From assembly GCF_014203605.1 (NCBI RefSeq), contig NZ_JACHJJ010000004.1, positions 1 to 64,000 of the forward strand: 64,000 nucleotides of DNA, given 5' to 3'. The translations under genes were made by a program, and so were the position numbers. This DNA is from Thiemannella venezuelensis (GTDB lineage Bacteria > Actinomycetota > Actinomycetes > Streptosporangiales > Streptosporangiaceae). Below the pieces are notes generated by a model, which saw only the letters and a program-made list of their open reading frames with translations, was not told the origin of the DNA and ran no database searches. Every line of letters begins with the position of its first letter. The first letter of the stretch is position 1. This document shows positions 7,359 through 16,101 of this stretch, piece by piece.

Positions 7359-7388
7359 TTGACGCTGAGCTGCCGAGGTCCGTACGTT
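7359..7388 (+). promoter_or_regulatory. Predicted ngcE promoter
   Basis: TTGACG (7359-7364), 18 bp, TACGTT (7383-7388). The predicted start falls near 7395, just before the 17-bp dyad. Together with the two DasR boxes this accounts for the 328-base stretch 7113-7440, which has no gene. Confidence 0.55.
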
Positions 7389-7399
7389 CAACCAAACGT

Positions 7400-7416
7400 T
7401 TAGGAAACTTTCCTAA
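7400..7416. promoter_or_regulatory. Perfect 17-bp dyad, ROK-like operator
   Basis: TTAGGAAACTTTCCTAA has eight-base perfect arms around one central base. It sits just downstream of the predicted start point. Its A/T-tract form resembles operators of ROK-family sugar repressors; the protein that binds it is not in the window. Confidence 0.6.
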
Positions 7417-7440
7417 TTGTCCCCCGCCCTGGAGGGTTGC

Positions 7441-8892
7441 ATGTCCAACTCGGCCGGTACGCCCGGAGAGATCACCCGGCGGCAGATGCTTCGCCGGATC
7501 GGCCTGACCGCTCTCGTCGCCGGTCCCGGTGCCGGGCTGCTCAGCGCCTGCGCCACCGGTGGCTCCCCCGCCGCCACGAGCTCCGCCGCGCCCTCGGCGG
7601 CCGCGGCCACCTCGGCCGCCAACCCCTTCGGCGTCGCGGCCAACGCGCCCCTCGAGGTCGTCATCTTCAAGGGCGGCCTGGGCGACAGCTACGCCACCGA
7701 GGTGCACGAGCCGCTCTACAAGAAGGCCTTCCCGCAGGCCGAGATCAAGCACGTCGCCACCCAGCAGATCGCGCAGACCCTGCAGCCGCGGTTCGCCGGC
7801 GGCGACGTCCCGGACATGATCGCCAACTCCGGCACCGACCTGATGGACAACGCCGCCCTGCAGCAGGAGGGCCAGCTCCTGGAGCTCGCCGAGCTGTGGG
7901 ACGCCCCCTCGATCGACGACCCGAGCAAGAAGGTGCGCGACATGGTCGCGCCGGGCACCGTCGAGTCGGGCCTCATCACCGGCAAGCCGTACGTGATGAA
8001 CTACGTCTTCTCCGCCTACGGCCTCTGGTACGACTCGGCGCTCTTCGAGAAGGAGGGCTGGACCCCGCCGAAGACCATGGAGGAGTTCAAGACCCTCTGC
8101 GAGACCATCAAGGCCAAGGGCATCACCCCGTTCGCGTACGCCGGCAGCAACGCCTCCTACTACGCCTACTGGATGATCCTCATCTCCGCCGCGAAGATCG
8201 AGGGCAACCAGCTCCTCCTCGACATCGACAACCTCGTCGACGGCGCGTGGCAGCGCGACTCGGTCAAGCAGTCCGCCGCCGCCTGGGCCGAGATCGGCAA
8301 GTACATGGACAAGTCCTTCGAGGGCCTGATCCACACCGAGGTGCAGACCCGGCAGAACCAGGGCAAGATCGCCCTCTACCCGTCGGGCTCCTGGCTGGAG
8401 AACGAGCAGAAGAGCCAGACCCCCGAGGGCTTCAAGTACGCCCTGACGCCCACCCCCAGCGTCACCGCCGCCGACAAGCTGCCCTTCGAGGCCATCCGCG
8501 CCGCCGCCGGCGAGGGCTACATCGTGCCGTCCAAGGCCAAGAACCCCAAGGGCGGCCTGGAGTACCTGCGCATCATGCTCTCCAAGGAGGGCGCGCGCGG
8601 CTTCACCGAGAAGTCCGGCAACATCACCGTCGTGACCGGCGCCGCCGACGGCCTGGAGCTCTCGCCCGGCAACGCCAGCCTCAGCGCCGCGCAGACCGCC
8701 GCGGGCCAGAACATCGTCACCTACAACAGCTTCGAGGGCTGGTACAAGGAGCTGGAGACCGAGCTGCGCAAGCAGACCAACGCGCTGATGTTCGGCCGCA
8801 TCTCCGCCGAGGAGTTCTGCGAGAAGATGCAGAAGGCCGCCGACAAGACCAAGGCCGACTCGTCCATCACCAAGCAGAACCGGACGGTGTAG
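7441..8892 (+). CDS. ngcE: N-acetylglucosamine/diacetylchitobiose ABC transporter, binding lipoprotein
   Basis: A 483-residue solute-binding lipoprotein of the NgcE type. The N-terminus has a twin-arginine motif (TRRQMLRR) and a lipobox LLSAC with Cys near residue 37. The mature part shows family sequences such as LEVVIFKGGLGDSYA, QQIAQTLQPRFAGGD and VMNYVFSAYGLWYD. It captures GlcNAc and chitobiose outside the membrane for the NgcF/NgcG permease. Start is ATG 7441, with GGAGGG five bases upstream. Two DasR boxes and a ROK-like dyad lie in the promoter, so induction by chitin breakdown products is expected. Confidence 0.9.
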   Translation: MSNSAGTPGEITRRQMLRRIGLTALVAGPGAGLLSACATGGSPAATSSAAPSAAAATSAANPFGVAANAPLEVVIFKGGLGDSYATEVHEPLYKKAFPQAEIKHVATQQIAQTLQPRFAGGDVPDMIANSGTDLMDNAALQQEGQLLELAELWDAPSIDDPSKKVRDMVAPGTVESGLITGKPYVMNYVFSAYGLWYDSALFEKEGWTPPKTMEEFKTLCETIKAKGITPFAYAGSNASYYAYWMILISAAKIEGNQLLLDIDNLVDGAWQRDSVKQSAAAWAEIGKYMDKSFEGLIHTEVQTRQNQGKIALYPSGSWLENEQKSQTPEGFKYALTPTPSVTAADKLPFEAIRAAAGEGYIVPSKAKNPKGGLEYLRIMLSKEGARGFTEKSGNITVVTGAADGLELSPGNASLSAAQTAAGQNIVTYNSFEGWYKELETELRKQTNALMFGRISAEEFCEKMQKAADKTKADSSITKQNRTV

Positions 8893-8898
8893 CCCTCC

Positions 8899-9876
8899 AT
8901 GCGGCACGACAAGCATCCAGTCGCGGCCGGGGCGCGGAGCGGCAGGGCCCCGCTCGTGACCCGCGTGCGGAACAGCAGGTACCCGTTCATCGCCGGGTTC
9001 CTCGCCGCTCCCGTGGTCCTCTACGTGGTCTTCGTGATCAGCCCGTACGTCCAGGCTTTCTACATCGCGCTGACCAACTGGAAGGGGATCTCGGCGAATC
9101 CTCAGTACATCGGCCTGGAGAACTTCACCAGGCTCTTCGAGGACGAGGTCTTCTGGGCCGCGGTGCGCCACCACGGTGTCCTGCTGCTTGTCGTGCCGCT
9201 GGTCACCATCGCCATCGCGCTGTTCTTCTCCTTCCTGCTCAACCTGAGCGGAGGGCAGAAGGGCGGCCAGATGACGGGCCTGTGGGGCTCGAAGTTCTAC
9301 CGTGTGGTCTTCTTCCTGCCCCAGGTGCTCGCGGTGGCCATCGTCGGCGTGCTCTTCCGGGCGATCTACCGCCCGGACGAGACCGGCGTGATCAACAGCA
9401 TGCTCGCCAAGGTCGGCCTCGACCCGGTCGGCTGGCTCATCGAGCCGGACCTCGCCCTCTGGGCGATCATGGGCGTGATGGTCTGGCAGGCCGTCGGCTT
9501 CTACGTGGTCCTGTTCTCCGCGGGCATGTCCTCCATCCCCAAGGAGGTGTTCGAGGCCGCCGCGCTGGACGGCGCGGGCCGCTTCACCCTCTTCTTCCGG
9601 ATCACCCTCCCGCTGCTGTGGGACACCATGCAGGTGGCCTGGGTCTACCTCGGCATCGCGGCCTTCGACGCCTTCGCCCTGGTCCAGGTGCTCTCGGTGG
9701 ACCGCGGCGGGCCCGACAACGCCACGACCGTCCTGCCGCTGGAGATCTGGCGCACGGCGTTCAACTTCTCCAAGTTCGGCTACGCGTCCGCGATGGGTGT
9801 GGCGCTGTTCTTCATGACCATCACGTTCGCGGCGCTCACCCTGCGCGTGACCCGGCGCGAGAGGATCGAGTTCTGA
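8899..9876 (+). CDS. ngcF: GlcNAc/diacetylchitobiose ABC transporter, permease 1
   Basis: A 325-residue MalF-type permease with about six membrane segments, the first at residues 32-55 (FIAGFLAAPVVLYVVFVI). The cytoplasmic EAA loop is EAAALDGAGRFTLFFRITLP, which contacts the ATPase. It starts 6 bp after ngcE and its TGA overlaps the ATG of ngcG by one base, so the three genes are translated as a unit. No ATPase gene follows; a shared ATPase of the MsiK type, encoded elsewhere, is expected from what is known of such importers. Confidence 0.9.
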   Translation: MRHDKHPVAAGARSGRAPLVTRVRNSRYPFIAGFLAAPVVLYVVFVISPYVQAFYIALTNWKGISANPQYIGLENFTRLFEDEVFWAAVRHHGVLLLVVPLVTIAIALFFSFLLNLSGGQKGGQMTGLWGSKFYRVVFFLPQVLAVAIVGVLFRAIYRPDETGVINSMLAKVGLDPVGWLIEPDLALWAIMGVMVWQAVGFYVVLFSAGMSSIPKEVFEAAALDGAGRFTLFFRITLPLLWDTMQVAWVYLGIAAFDAFALVQVLSVDRGGPDNATTVLPLEIWRTAFNFSKFGYASAMGVALFFMTITFAALTLRVTRRERIEF

Positions 9877-10781
9877 TGGCTGCGGACACGGCGTACAAGC
9901 CGTCCACCCGGGCGGCGGCCCCGCACGGCCGGCCGAGGCGGCGCAGGAACCCGCTGGGCGTCTTCGGAACGCTGTCCCACGTCGCGCTGGTGATCTGGGC
10001 ACTGCTGATCATCGGCCCGATCCTCTGGACGTTCCTGGCCTCCTTCAAGAGCAACACCGAGATCTTCGGCGACGCGCTCACCCTGCCGACCTCCTTCGGC
10101 TGGGACGCCTGGGGACGGGCCTGGGAGAAGGCCCACATCGGCCAGTACATGCTGAACACCGTCTTCGTGGTGGCGTGCAGCACGGCCGGGACCATGCTGC
10201 TGGGCTCGATGGCCGCCTACGTGCTGGCGCGCTACACCTTCCCCGGGAACCGGGCGATCTACTACCTGTTCGTCTCCGGGATGACCTTCCCGGTCTTCCT
10301 GGCGCTGATCCCGCTGTTCTTCGTGGTGAAGAACCTCGGCCTGCTCGACACCCACCTGGGCGTCATCCTGGTCTACATCGCCTACTCGCTGCCGTTCACG
10401 GTCTTCTTCCTCTCGGCGTTCTTCAAGACGCTGCCCACCTCGGTGGCCGAGGCGGCGATGATGGACGGCTGCTCGCACACCCGGACGTTCTTCCAGATCA
10501 TGGTGCCGATGGCCAAGCCGGGCCTGATCAGCATCACGATCTTCAACATCCTGGGCCAGTGGAACCAGTACCTCCTGCCGATCGTGCTGCTCTCGGGCAA
10601 CGTCGAGGACAAGTGGCTGATCACCCAGGGCGTCGCGAACATCTCCACCAGCGCCGGCTACGAGGCGGACTGGCCGGGAATGTTCGCCGCGCTCAGCCTG
10701 GCCATCATCCCGGTGATGATCATCTACATCATCTTCCAGCGCCAGATCCAGTCAGGCCTCACCTCGGGCGCCGTCAAGTAG
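9876..10781 (+). CDS. ngcG: GlcNAc/diacetylchitobiose ABC transporter, permease 2
   Basis: A 301-residue MalG-type permease. After a basic N-terminus (HGRPRRRRNP) there are about six membrane segments, the first near residues 32-53. The EAA loop is EAAMMDGCSHTRTFFQIMVP. It pairs with NgcF to form the membrane pore for sugar delivered by NgcE. The ATG shares its A with the TGA of ngcF. A strong hairpin 34 bases after the stop ends the operon. Confidence 0.9.
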   Translation: MAADTAYKPSTRAAAPHGRPRRRRNPLGVFGTLSHVALVIWALLIIGPILWTFLASFKSNTEIFGDALTLPTSFGWDAWGRAWEKAHIGQYMLNTVFVVACSTAGTMLLGSMAAYVLARYTFPGNRAIYYLFVSGMTFPVFLALIPLFFVVKNLGLLDTHLGVILVYIAYSLPFTVFFLSAFFKTLPTSVAEAAMMDGCSHTRTFFQIMVPMAKPGLISITIFNILGQWNQYLLPIVLLSGNVEDKWLITQGVANISTSAGYEADWPGMFAALSLAIIPVMIIYIIFQRQIQSGLTSGAVK

Positions 10782-10814
10782 CGCCCGGCCCGGCGTTCCC
10801 CCCCGCAGAGTCCC

Positions 10815-10852
10815 CCGGCGGTGTCTCCCGGCGCGCCGGGGGACACCGCCGG
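10815..10852 (+). terminator. Terminator of ngcEFG
   Basis: A 17-bp stem (10815-10831 with 10836-10852, one G.T pair) and a 4-base loop. Confidence 0.75.
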
Positions 10853-10888
10853 TTGGCTTCCCGGCCGCCGCCGTGCTCTCCTGGTGCG

Positions 10889-11182
10889 ATGAACCTGCTT
10901 GACGACTCCGAGGTGCGGCGGCTGCTGGCCGGTGTGCCCCAGTGGCGGCGCGAGGGCGACGAGATCCGCCGGACCGTCACCGCTCCCGACTTCCCGACCG
11001 CGATCCGCGTCGTCGACGAGATCGCGGTCGAGGCCGAGAAGCTCAACCACCATCCCGACATCGACATCCGCTGGCGCACCCTGCACCTGGCCCTCACCAC
11101 GCACGACGCGGGCGGCCTGACCGGTGCGGACTTCACCCTCGCCGCCCGCATCGACGAGATCGCCGCAGCCCACGGGGGATGA
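10889..11182 (+). CDS. 4a-hydroxytetrahydrobiopterin dehydratase (PCD/DCoH)
   Basis: A 97-residue protein matching pterin-4a-carbinolamine dehydratase. The active-site signature EKLNHHPDIDIRWRTLHL is followed by THDAGGLTGADFTLAARID, as in the family. It dehydrates the 4a-hydroxy form of tetrahydropterin made by aromatic amino-acid hydroxylases. No hydroxylase gene is nearby; the gene stands alone between ngcG and the SOD-like gene, with only a weak ribosome site before ATG 10889. Confidence 0.85.
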   Translation: MNLLDDSEVRRLLAGVPQWRREGDEIRRTVTAPDFPTAIRVVDEIAVEAEKLNHHPDIDIRWRTLHLALTTHDAGGLTGADFTLAARIDEIAAAHGG

Positions 11183-11260
11183 CGCCCGGCGCGTCCCGGC
11201 CGCCGCGCCGCCGGGCGGCCGGGACGGAGCCGGTGCGGCCTCATCGGTGAAACACCCAGC

Positions 11261-11276
11261 GTGACCGTCCGGTCAC
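11261..11276. promoter_or_regulatory. Dyad upstream of the SOD-like gene
   Basis: GTGACCG, two bases, CGGTCAC: perfect seven-base arms. A TAGAGT (11281-11286) directly after it could be a -10 box. A repressor site is plausible. Confidence 0.45.
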
Positions 11277-11324
11277 TGGTTAGAGTGGGGTCTCGTTCCC
11301 GACCTGACCGGTTCAGGAGATGTC

Positions 11325-11894
11325 ATGCGCCTGCCCGTGGTTCTCTCCGTCACCGCCCTGCTCGCGGCCGCCTGCGGCACCCAGCAGGCGGGGCACCCGG
11401 CGGGCCACCCGCCGGCGAAGAGCACACCGGCCGCCGTGGTCAGCCTGACCGGGGAGGGCCGGTTCGGCGCTCCGGCGAAGGGCGGTCCGGCCATCGCCTA
11501 CGACGACAAGCTGGTGCCCCGCGGCGCGTCGGCGCGGGTGACCGCCGAGTCGGGCGCGGTGCTCGCCACCTCCTCGGTCACCGTCGAAGGCTTCCTGCCC
11601 GGCCGGACGTACGGCGTGCACCTGCACGTCAACCCGTGCGGCGCCGACCCGGAGGCCGCCGGGCCGCACTACCGGCACGTCCACACCCACGCCAGTGCCG
11701 ACAACGAGGTCTGGCTCGACTTCACCACCGACGCCGAGGGCGCGGCCACGGCCACGTCCCGGCAGGACTGGGCCTTCCCGCCGGACAAGGCGCCCCGCTC
11801 CCTGGTGATCCACGCCCAGCGGACGAAGGTGACGGGGGCCAAGGCCGGCACGGCCGGGCCCAGGGTCGCCTGCGTCACCCTCGGCGAGGGCTGA
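11325..11894 (+). CDS. Cu/Zn superoxide dismutase-like lipoprotein
   Basis: A 189-residue secreted lipoprotein with lipobox LAAAC (Cys 17). The mature part has the Cu/Zn SOD layout: GVHLHVNPCG for the first metal His pair, PHYRHVHTHAS for bridging and zinc His, and SLVIHAQ for the last copper His. The two Cys in NPCG and RVACVTL match the conserved disulfide. The usual GDLGN-type zinc Asp region reads DNEVWLDF, and the active-site Arg region near the C-terminus differs, so activity is uncertain. AGGAGA precedes ATG 11325. It may protect the cell surface from superoxide or only bind metal. Confidence 0.75.
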   Translation: MRLPVVLSVTALLAAACGTQQAGHPAGHPPAKSTPAAVVSLTGEGRFGAPAKGGPAIAYDDKLVPRGASARVTAESGAVLATSSVTVEGFLPGRTYGVHLHVNPCGADPEAAGPHYRHVHTHASADNEVWLDFTTDAEGAATATSRQDWAFPPDKAPRSLVIHAQRTKVTGAKAGTAGPRVACVTLGEG

Positions 11895-11898
11895 TCCC

Positions 11899-11943
11899 GG
11901 CACCGGCTCGTGCCTTCCTCGGGGGAGGGCATGAGCCGGTGCC
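11899..11943. terminator. Bidirectional terminator
   Basis: A 16-bp stem (11899-11914 with 11928-11943, one G.T pair) between two converging genes. Part of the right arm is repeated again at 11955-11967. Confidence 0.7.
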
Positions 11944-11972
11944 GTTCGCGTGCGTGAGCCGGTGCCGCCCCC

Positions 11973-12611
11973 TCAGGGGAGCTGGGAGATCATCCGCTCC
12001 ATGCCGTTGACCCAGTTGTCCCGCAGGGCCTCGGCCGCGCCCTCCAGATCGCCTGCCATCAGCCGTTCGGCGATCCGGCGGTGCTCCTCGGCGGCGCGCT
12101 CCATGAGGGTCGTCTCGCCGGACAGCAGGTGGGTGTAGCGGCGCATGCCCGCCTTGACGCTGGTGATCAGATCCAGCAGCCGCTCGTTCGTGCAGCCGCC
12201 GAGCAGCAGGTCGTGCCACTCGTCGTCGTGGTGCTCGATGTGCTGCCGCTCGGCGACGTCGGCGGTGAACTCCTCGGCGAGTCTGAGCAGTTGCGGGGCG
12301 GCCCGTTCCAGGTAGGCGGGGTCCGAGCGTCGTAGGGCGAGCGCCTCCAGCGCGGCCACGATGTCGCACAGTTCCCGGAACTCCTGGCGGCTCACGGGCG
12401 CGAACCGGAATCCTCTGCCCTGGTTGCTCTGCAGGACGCCCTCGCCGGCGAGGGTGATCAGGGCCTCGCGCAGCGGGGTCCGGCTGACTCCCAGCTCTCC
12501 GGCGAGGGCGGCCTCGTTGATGTCGGTGTCCGCGGCGAAGTCGCCCCGGCCGAGCCTGAGCATCAGCTCGTCGCGGATCTGCTCGCGCAGCGGGCGCCGC
12601 TCGATCGCCAT
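11973..12611 (-). CDS. GntR-family regulator (FadR/FCD type)
   Basis: A 212-residue regulator. Residues 5-75 are the GntR winged helix (PLREQIRDELMLRLGRGDF, then ELGVSRTPLREALITLAGEGVL). Residues 90-210 are the all-helical FCD domain, with metal/ligand residues in DDEWHDLLLGG and AAEEHRRIAERL. Start ATG 12611 has AAGGAG five bases upstream; a longer frame to 12704 would cover the intergenic operator. It diverges from the galactosidase operon and very likely controls it through the dyad at 12677-12692, releasing on a sugar or organic-acid ligand. Confidence 0.85.
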   Translation of the reverse strand: MAIERRPLREQIRDELMLRLGRGDFAADTDINEAALAGELGVSRTPLREALITLAGEGVLQSNQGRGFRFAPVSRQEFRELCDIVAALEALALRRSDPAYLERAAPQLLRLAEEFTADVAERQHIEHHDDEWHDLLLGGCTNERLLDLITSVKAGMRRYTHLLSGETTLMERAAEEHRRIAERLMAGDLEGAAEALRDNWVNGMERMISQLP

Positions 12612-12647
12612 ATCACTCCTTCGACGGTGGCCTGCAGGGCCGATCTC

Positions 12648-12677
12648 TTGACGGCGTCCAGGATACTGCACTATGAA
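12648..12677 (+). promoter_or_regulatory. Predicted promoter of the galactosidase operon
   Basis: TTGACG (12648-12653), 18 bp, TATGAA (12672-12677). The expected start point, near 12685, lies inside the operator dyad. Confidence 0.6.
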
Positions 12678-12692
12678 TTTTGAATACAAAAT
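12677..12692. promoter_or_regulatory. GntR-type operator dyad
   Basis: ATTTTG, four bases, CAAAAT: a perfect dyad over the predicted transcription start of the operon, between the divergent GntR gene and the galactosidase gene. FCD-type GntR proteins favour such TTG...CAA sites. Confidence 0.65.
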
Positions 12693-12718
12693 ATTACATG
12701 TCACGTGTGGAGGACTAC

Positions 12719-14773
12719 GTGGGACTGACCAAGGTTCCCGGCCTGCTGTTCGGGGGTGACTACAACCCCGAACAGTGGCCGGAGCATGTCTGGGAGGAGG
12801 ACGTGCGGCTGATGGCCGAGGCCGGCGTGAACATGGCGACCGTCGCCGTCTTCTCCTGGTCCCGCCTCGAACCGCGGCCGGAGGTGTACGACTTCGGCTG
12901 GCTCGACCGCGTCCTGGACCTGCTGCACGCTCACGGCGTCGCCGCCGACCTGGCCACGGCCACGGCCACCCCGCCGCCCTGGCTGGTCCGGGAGCACCCC
13001 GAGGTGCTCCCGGTGGACGCGGCCGGGACCCGGCTGGAGTTCGGCTCCCGGCAGGGCTACTGCCCCAGCTCGCCGGTCTTCCGGGCGGCGGCCGTACGGC
13101 TGGCCCGGGCGATGGCCGAGCGCTACGCCGGCCATCCCGCGCTGGCCATGTGGCACATCGGCAACGAGTACGCCGACCACACGGCCGAGTGCTTCTGCGA
13201 GGAGTCCGCCCGGCACTTCCGGCGCTGGCTCCAGGAGCGCCACGGCTCGATCGACGGCCTCAACGCAGCCTGGGGCACCTCCTGCTGGGGTCAGCACTAC
13301 ACCGCGTTCGACCAGGTCAACCCGGTGCGCAAGGCCCCCGGCCCGATCAACCCGGCCCAGCTCCTCGACTGGCGGCGCTTCAGCTCCGATGCCCTGCTGG
13401 AGTGCTTCGAGGGCGAGCGGGAGGTGCTGCGCGAGCTCACTCCGGGCGTCCCGGTGACCACCAATTTCATGGGTCTGCTGCGCGACCTGGACTACTGGAA
13501 GTGGGCGCAGGCCGAGGACGTCGTCAGCGACGACGCCTACCCCGACCCGGCCGACCCCGCCTCGCATGTCGAGATCGCGCTCAGCTACGACCTGATGCGC
13601 TCCCTCAAGCGGCGGCCGTGGATCCTGCTGGAGCAGGCCCCCGGCGCGGTGAGCTGGCGCGGGGTCAACGTGCCCAAGCCGCCGGGCATGATGCGCCTGC
13701 ACAGCATCCAGGCGCTGGCCCACGGCGCCGACGGCGCGATGTTCTTCCAGTGGCGGCAGGCGAAGTACGGGCCGGAGAAGTTCCACTCGGCGCTGCTCCC
13801 GCACGGCGGCACCGCCTCGCGGGGCTGGCGCGAGACCCTGCGGCTCGGCGCGGATCTGCGGGCACTGGCGGAGATCGCCGGTTCGGAGTCCGAGGCGGAG
13901 GTGGCGCTGGTCCTCGGCTGGGAGAGCTGGTGGGGCCTGGAGGCCCCCGAGTCGATGCCGTCCGACCGGCTCGAGCTCAGACGGCTCCTGCTGGACTGGT
14001 ACGCCCCGCTGCACGCCCGCGGTGTCGCCGTGGACCTCGTCCCGCCCGGCCGCGACCTGTCCGGCTACCGGGTGGTGATCGTTCCCAACCTCTACCTGTG
14101 CGACGAGGACCAGGCCGGAGCTCTGGCCGCCTTCGGCGGCCACCTGGTCGTCGGCCCGTTCAGCGGCGTGGTCGGCCCCGACGAGCAGGTGCACGACGGC
14201 GGCCCCCCGGGCCCGCTGCGTGAGCTGCTCGGTCTGGCCGTGGACGAGTTCTGGCCGCTCCCGGACGGCCGCACCCAGGCGGTGCGGCTCGCGCCGGCCG
14301 GACCGGGGACCGGGCGCCCGCTGACCGCGCGGACGTGGGCCGAGTGGCTGCGCGTCGAGGGGGCGGAGGTGCTCGCCCGCTACGAGGGCGGCGACCTGGA
14401 CGGGCAGGCGGCGATCACACGGCGAGGGAACGCCCGCTACCTCGGATGCCTGCTCGACGACGTCAGCCCCGTCCTCGACGGCATCCTCACGGAGGCGGGC
14501 GTGCGGCCGGCGGCCGACGTGCCCGAGGGCGTGGAGGCCACCCGCCGGGGCCCCTACCTCTTCCTGCTCAACCACGCCGCCACCCCGGCGGCGCTCACGC
14601 TCCGCGAGCCGGGGACCGACCTGCTGACCGGCCGGGATCTGAGCGGTCGCATCGGGATCCCGGGCCGTGACGCCGTGGTGCTGCGCACCGGGCCGAACCC
14701 TGCACCGAACCCCGGGCCGGAGACCGAGCCGGTCACCGGGACCCGTACCACGCCGACCGGAGGAGAACGGTGA
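12719..14773 (+). CDS. Beta-galactosidase, glycoside hydrolase family 42
   Basis: A 684-residue GH42 enzyme with no signal peptide, so it acts in the cytoplasm. The N-terminus FGGDYNPEQWPE is the family hallmark. The acid/base Glu is in HIGNEY (about residue 150) and the nucleophile Glu in ILLEQAPG (about 305). Trimerisation and C-terminal domains follow. Start is GTG 12719, with GGAGG five bases upstream. It opens a nine-gene operon; its stop overlaps the GTG of the next gene. It would hydrolyse beta-galactosides brought in by the ABC importer of the same operon. Confidence 0.9.
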   Translation: MGLTKVPGLLFGGDYNPEQWPEHVWEEDVRLMAEAGVNMATVAVFSWSRLEPRPEVYDFGWLDRVLDLLHAHGVAADLATATATPPPWLVREHPEVLPVDAAGTRLEFGSRQGYCPSSPVFRAAAVRLARAMAERYAGHPALAMWHIGNEYADHTAECFCEESARHFRRWLQERHGSIDGLNAAWGTSCWGQHYTAFDQVNPVRKAPGPINPAQLLDWRRFSSDALLECFEGEREVLRELTPGVPVTTNFMGLLRDLDYWKWAQAEDVVSDDAYPDPADPASHVEIALSYDLMRSLKRRPWILLEQAPGAVSWRGVNVPKPPGMMRLHSIQALAHGADGAMFFQWRQAKYGPEKFHSALLPHGGTASRGWRETLRLGADLRALAEIAGSESEAEVALVLGWESWWGLEAPESMPSDRLELRRLLLDWYAPLHARGVAVDLVPPGRDLSGYRVVIVPNLYLCDEDQAGALAAFGGHLVVGPFSGVVGPDEQVHDGGPPGPLRELLGLAVDEFWPLPDGRTQAVRLAPAGPGTGRPLTARTWAEWLRVEGAEVLARYEGGDLDGQAAITRRGNARYLGCLLDDVSPVLDGILTEAGVRPAADVPEGVEATRRGPYLFLLNHAATPAALTLREPGTDLLTGRDLSGRIGIPGRDAVVLRTGPNPAPNPGPETEPVTGTRTTPTGGER

Positions 14774-16101
14774 CCCACCCCTACATCCCGAACGCCGAAC
14801 CGGGGGTGCGGGCCGAGATGCTCGCCGCCGTCGGCGCCGCGAGCGTCGAGGAGCTGTACGCCCCGATCCCCGCGGCCCTGCGCCTGGACCGGCCGCTGGA
14901 CCTGCCGGAGGCGATGGCCTCCGAGCAGGAGCTGGTGGCCCACATGCGCGCGCTGCTGGGCCGCGACACCGACACCGTCGCGGCGCTCAGCTTCCTCGGC
15001 CACGGCTGCTACCCGCACCACGTCCCAGCCGTCTGCGACGAGGTCAACGGCAGGAGCGAGTTCCTCACCGCCTACGCGGGCGAGCCGTACGAGGACCACG
15101 GCCGGTTCCAGGCACTGTTCGAGTACACGAGCATGATGGCGGAGCTGCTGGAGATGGACGTCGTCAACGTCCCCACCTACGACGGCTTCCAGGCGGCGGG
15201 CACGGCCATCCGCATGGCGGCCCGCGCCACCGGCCGGTCGAAGGTGCTGCTCAGCGGAGCCGTGAGCGCGGACAAGCTCAGCAAGCTGCACGACTTCCTC
15301 GATCACGACATCGAGATCCGCACCGCCCCTGTGACCGGCGGAGGAGAGATCGGCGAGGTGGAGATCGACGATTCGTTCGCCGCGATCTACCTGGAGACGC
15401 CGAACGTCTACGGTGTCGTCGAGACCCGGGGGCGCGAGCTGGCCGACCTGGCCCACGCGCACGGCGCGCTGCTGGTCGTGAGCGCCGACCCGATCTCGCT
15501 GGGCGTGCTCGCCCCGCCCGCGGCCTACGGCGCGGACATCGCCTGCGGCGACATCCAGTCGCTGGGCATGCACCAGAGCTACGGCGGCGGCCACGCCGGG
15601 TACATCGCCACCCACGACGAGGAGCGCCTGGTCGCCGAGTACCCCTCGCGCCTGTTCGGCCTCGCCCCGACCGCCGTCCCCGGAGAGTACGGCTTCGGGG
15701 ACGTCTTCTACGACCGGACCTCCTTCGCCCACCGTGAGGAGGGCAAGGAGTGGGTGGGGACCGCCGCCGCCCTGTGGGGCATCACCGCCGGGGTCTACCT
15801 CGCGCTCATGGGCCCGGAGGGAATGCGCGAGCTGGGCGAGACCGTGCTGGCCCGCACCCGCTACGCCATGGACCGCCTCGCCGAGGCGGGCGCGACGGTG
15901 CTGCACTCCGGCGCGGTGCACTTCCGCGAGTTCGCGATCGAGGTGCCCGACGCCGACGCACTCCTCGGCGCGCTGCGCGGGCACGGCATCTTCGGCGGGG
16001 TCCGGCTGGACGGCCGCACGCTGCTGGTCTGCGTGACCGAGCGGCATTCCAGGGACGACATCGACCGGCTGGCGGCGGCCGTACGGAAGGAGCTCTCATG
16101 A
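14770..16101 (+). CDS. GcvPA-like protein (glycine dehydrogenase subunit 1 homologue), divergent
   Basis: A 443-residue PLP-fold-type-I protein related to subunit 1 of two-subunit glycine decarboxylase. Matches include HPYIPNAEPGVRAEML, IPAALRLDRPLDLPE and SFLGHGCYPHHVPAV. The GcvPA segment usually reading AYTPYQPEISQG is AYAGEPYEDHGR here, a change in a core region. It overlaps the galactosidase stop (GTGA) and is followed by the GcvPB-like gene with an ATGA overlap. No gcvT, gcvH or lipoate gene is near. I infer a relative of glycine decarboxylase with a different substrate. Confidence 0.75.
   Translation: MTHPYIPNAEPGVRAEMLAAVGAASVEELYAPIPAALRLDRPLDLPEAMASEQELVAHMRALLGRDTDTVAALSFLGHGCYPHHVPAVCDEVNGRSEFLTAYAGEPYEDHGRFQALFEYTSMMAELLEMDVVNVPTYDGFQAAGTAIRMAARATGRSKVLLSGAVSADKLSKLHDFLDHDIEIRTAPVTGGGEIGEVEIDDSFAAIYLETPNVYGVVETRGRELADLAHAHGALLVVSADPISLGVLAPPAAYGADIACGDIQSLGMHQSYGGGHAGYIATHDEERLVAEYPSRLFGLAPTAVPGEYGFGDVFYDRTSFAHREEGKEWVGTAAALWGITAGVYLALMGPEGMRELGETVLARTRYAMDRLAEAGATVLHSGAVHFREFAIEVPDADALLGALRGHGIFGGVRLDGRTLLVCVTERHSRDDIDRLAAAVRKELS

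Noticed and set aside
7165-10002. A 945-codon open frame antisense to ngcEFG
   Set aside because: It is low-complexity, with no motif, and lies wholly over well-supported genes; such frames arise from high GC at third codon positions.
12680-12718. Start of the GH42 gene at the TTG near 12680
   Set aside because: That would place the operator inside the gene; GTG 12719 has a proper GGAGG.
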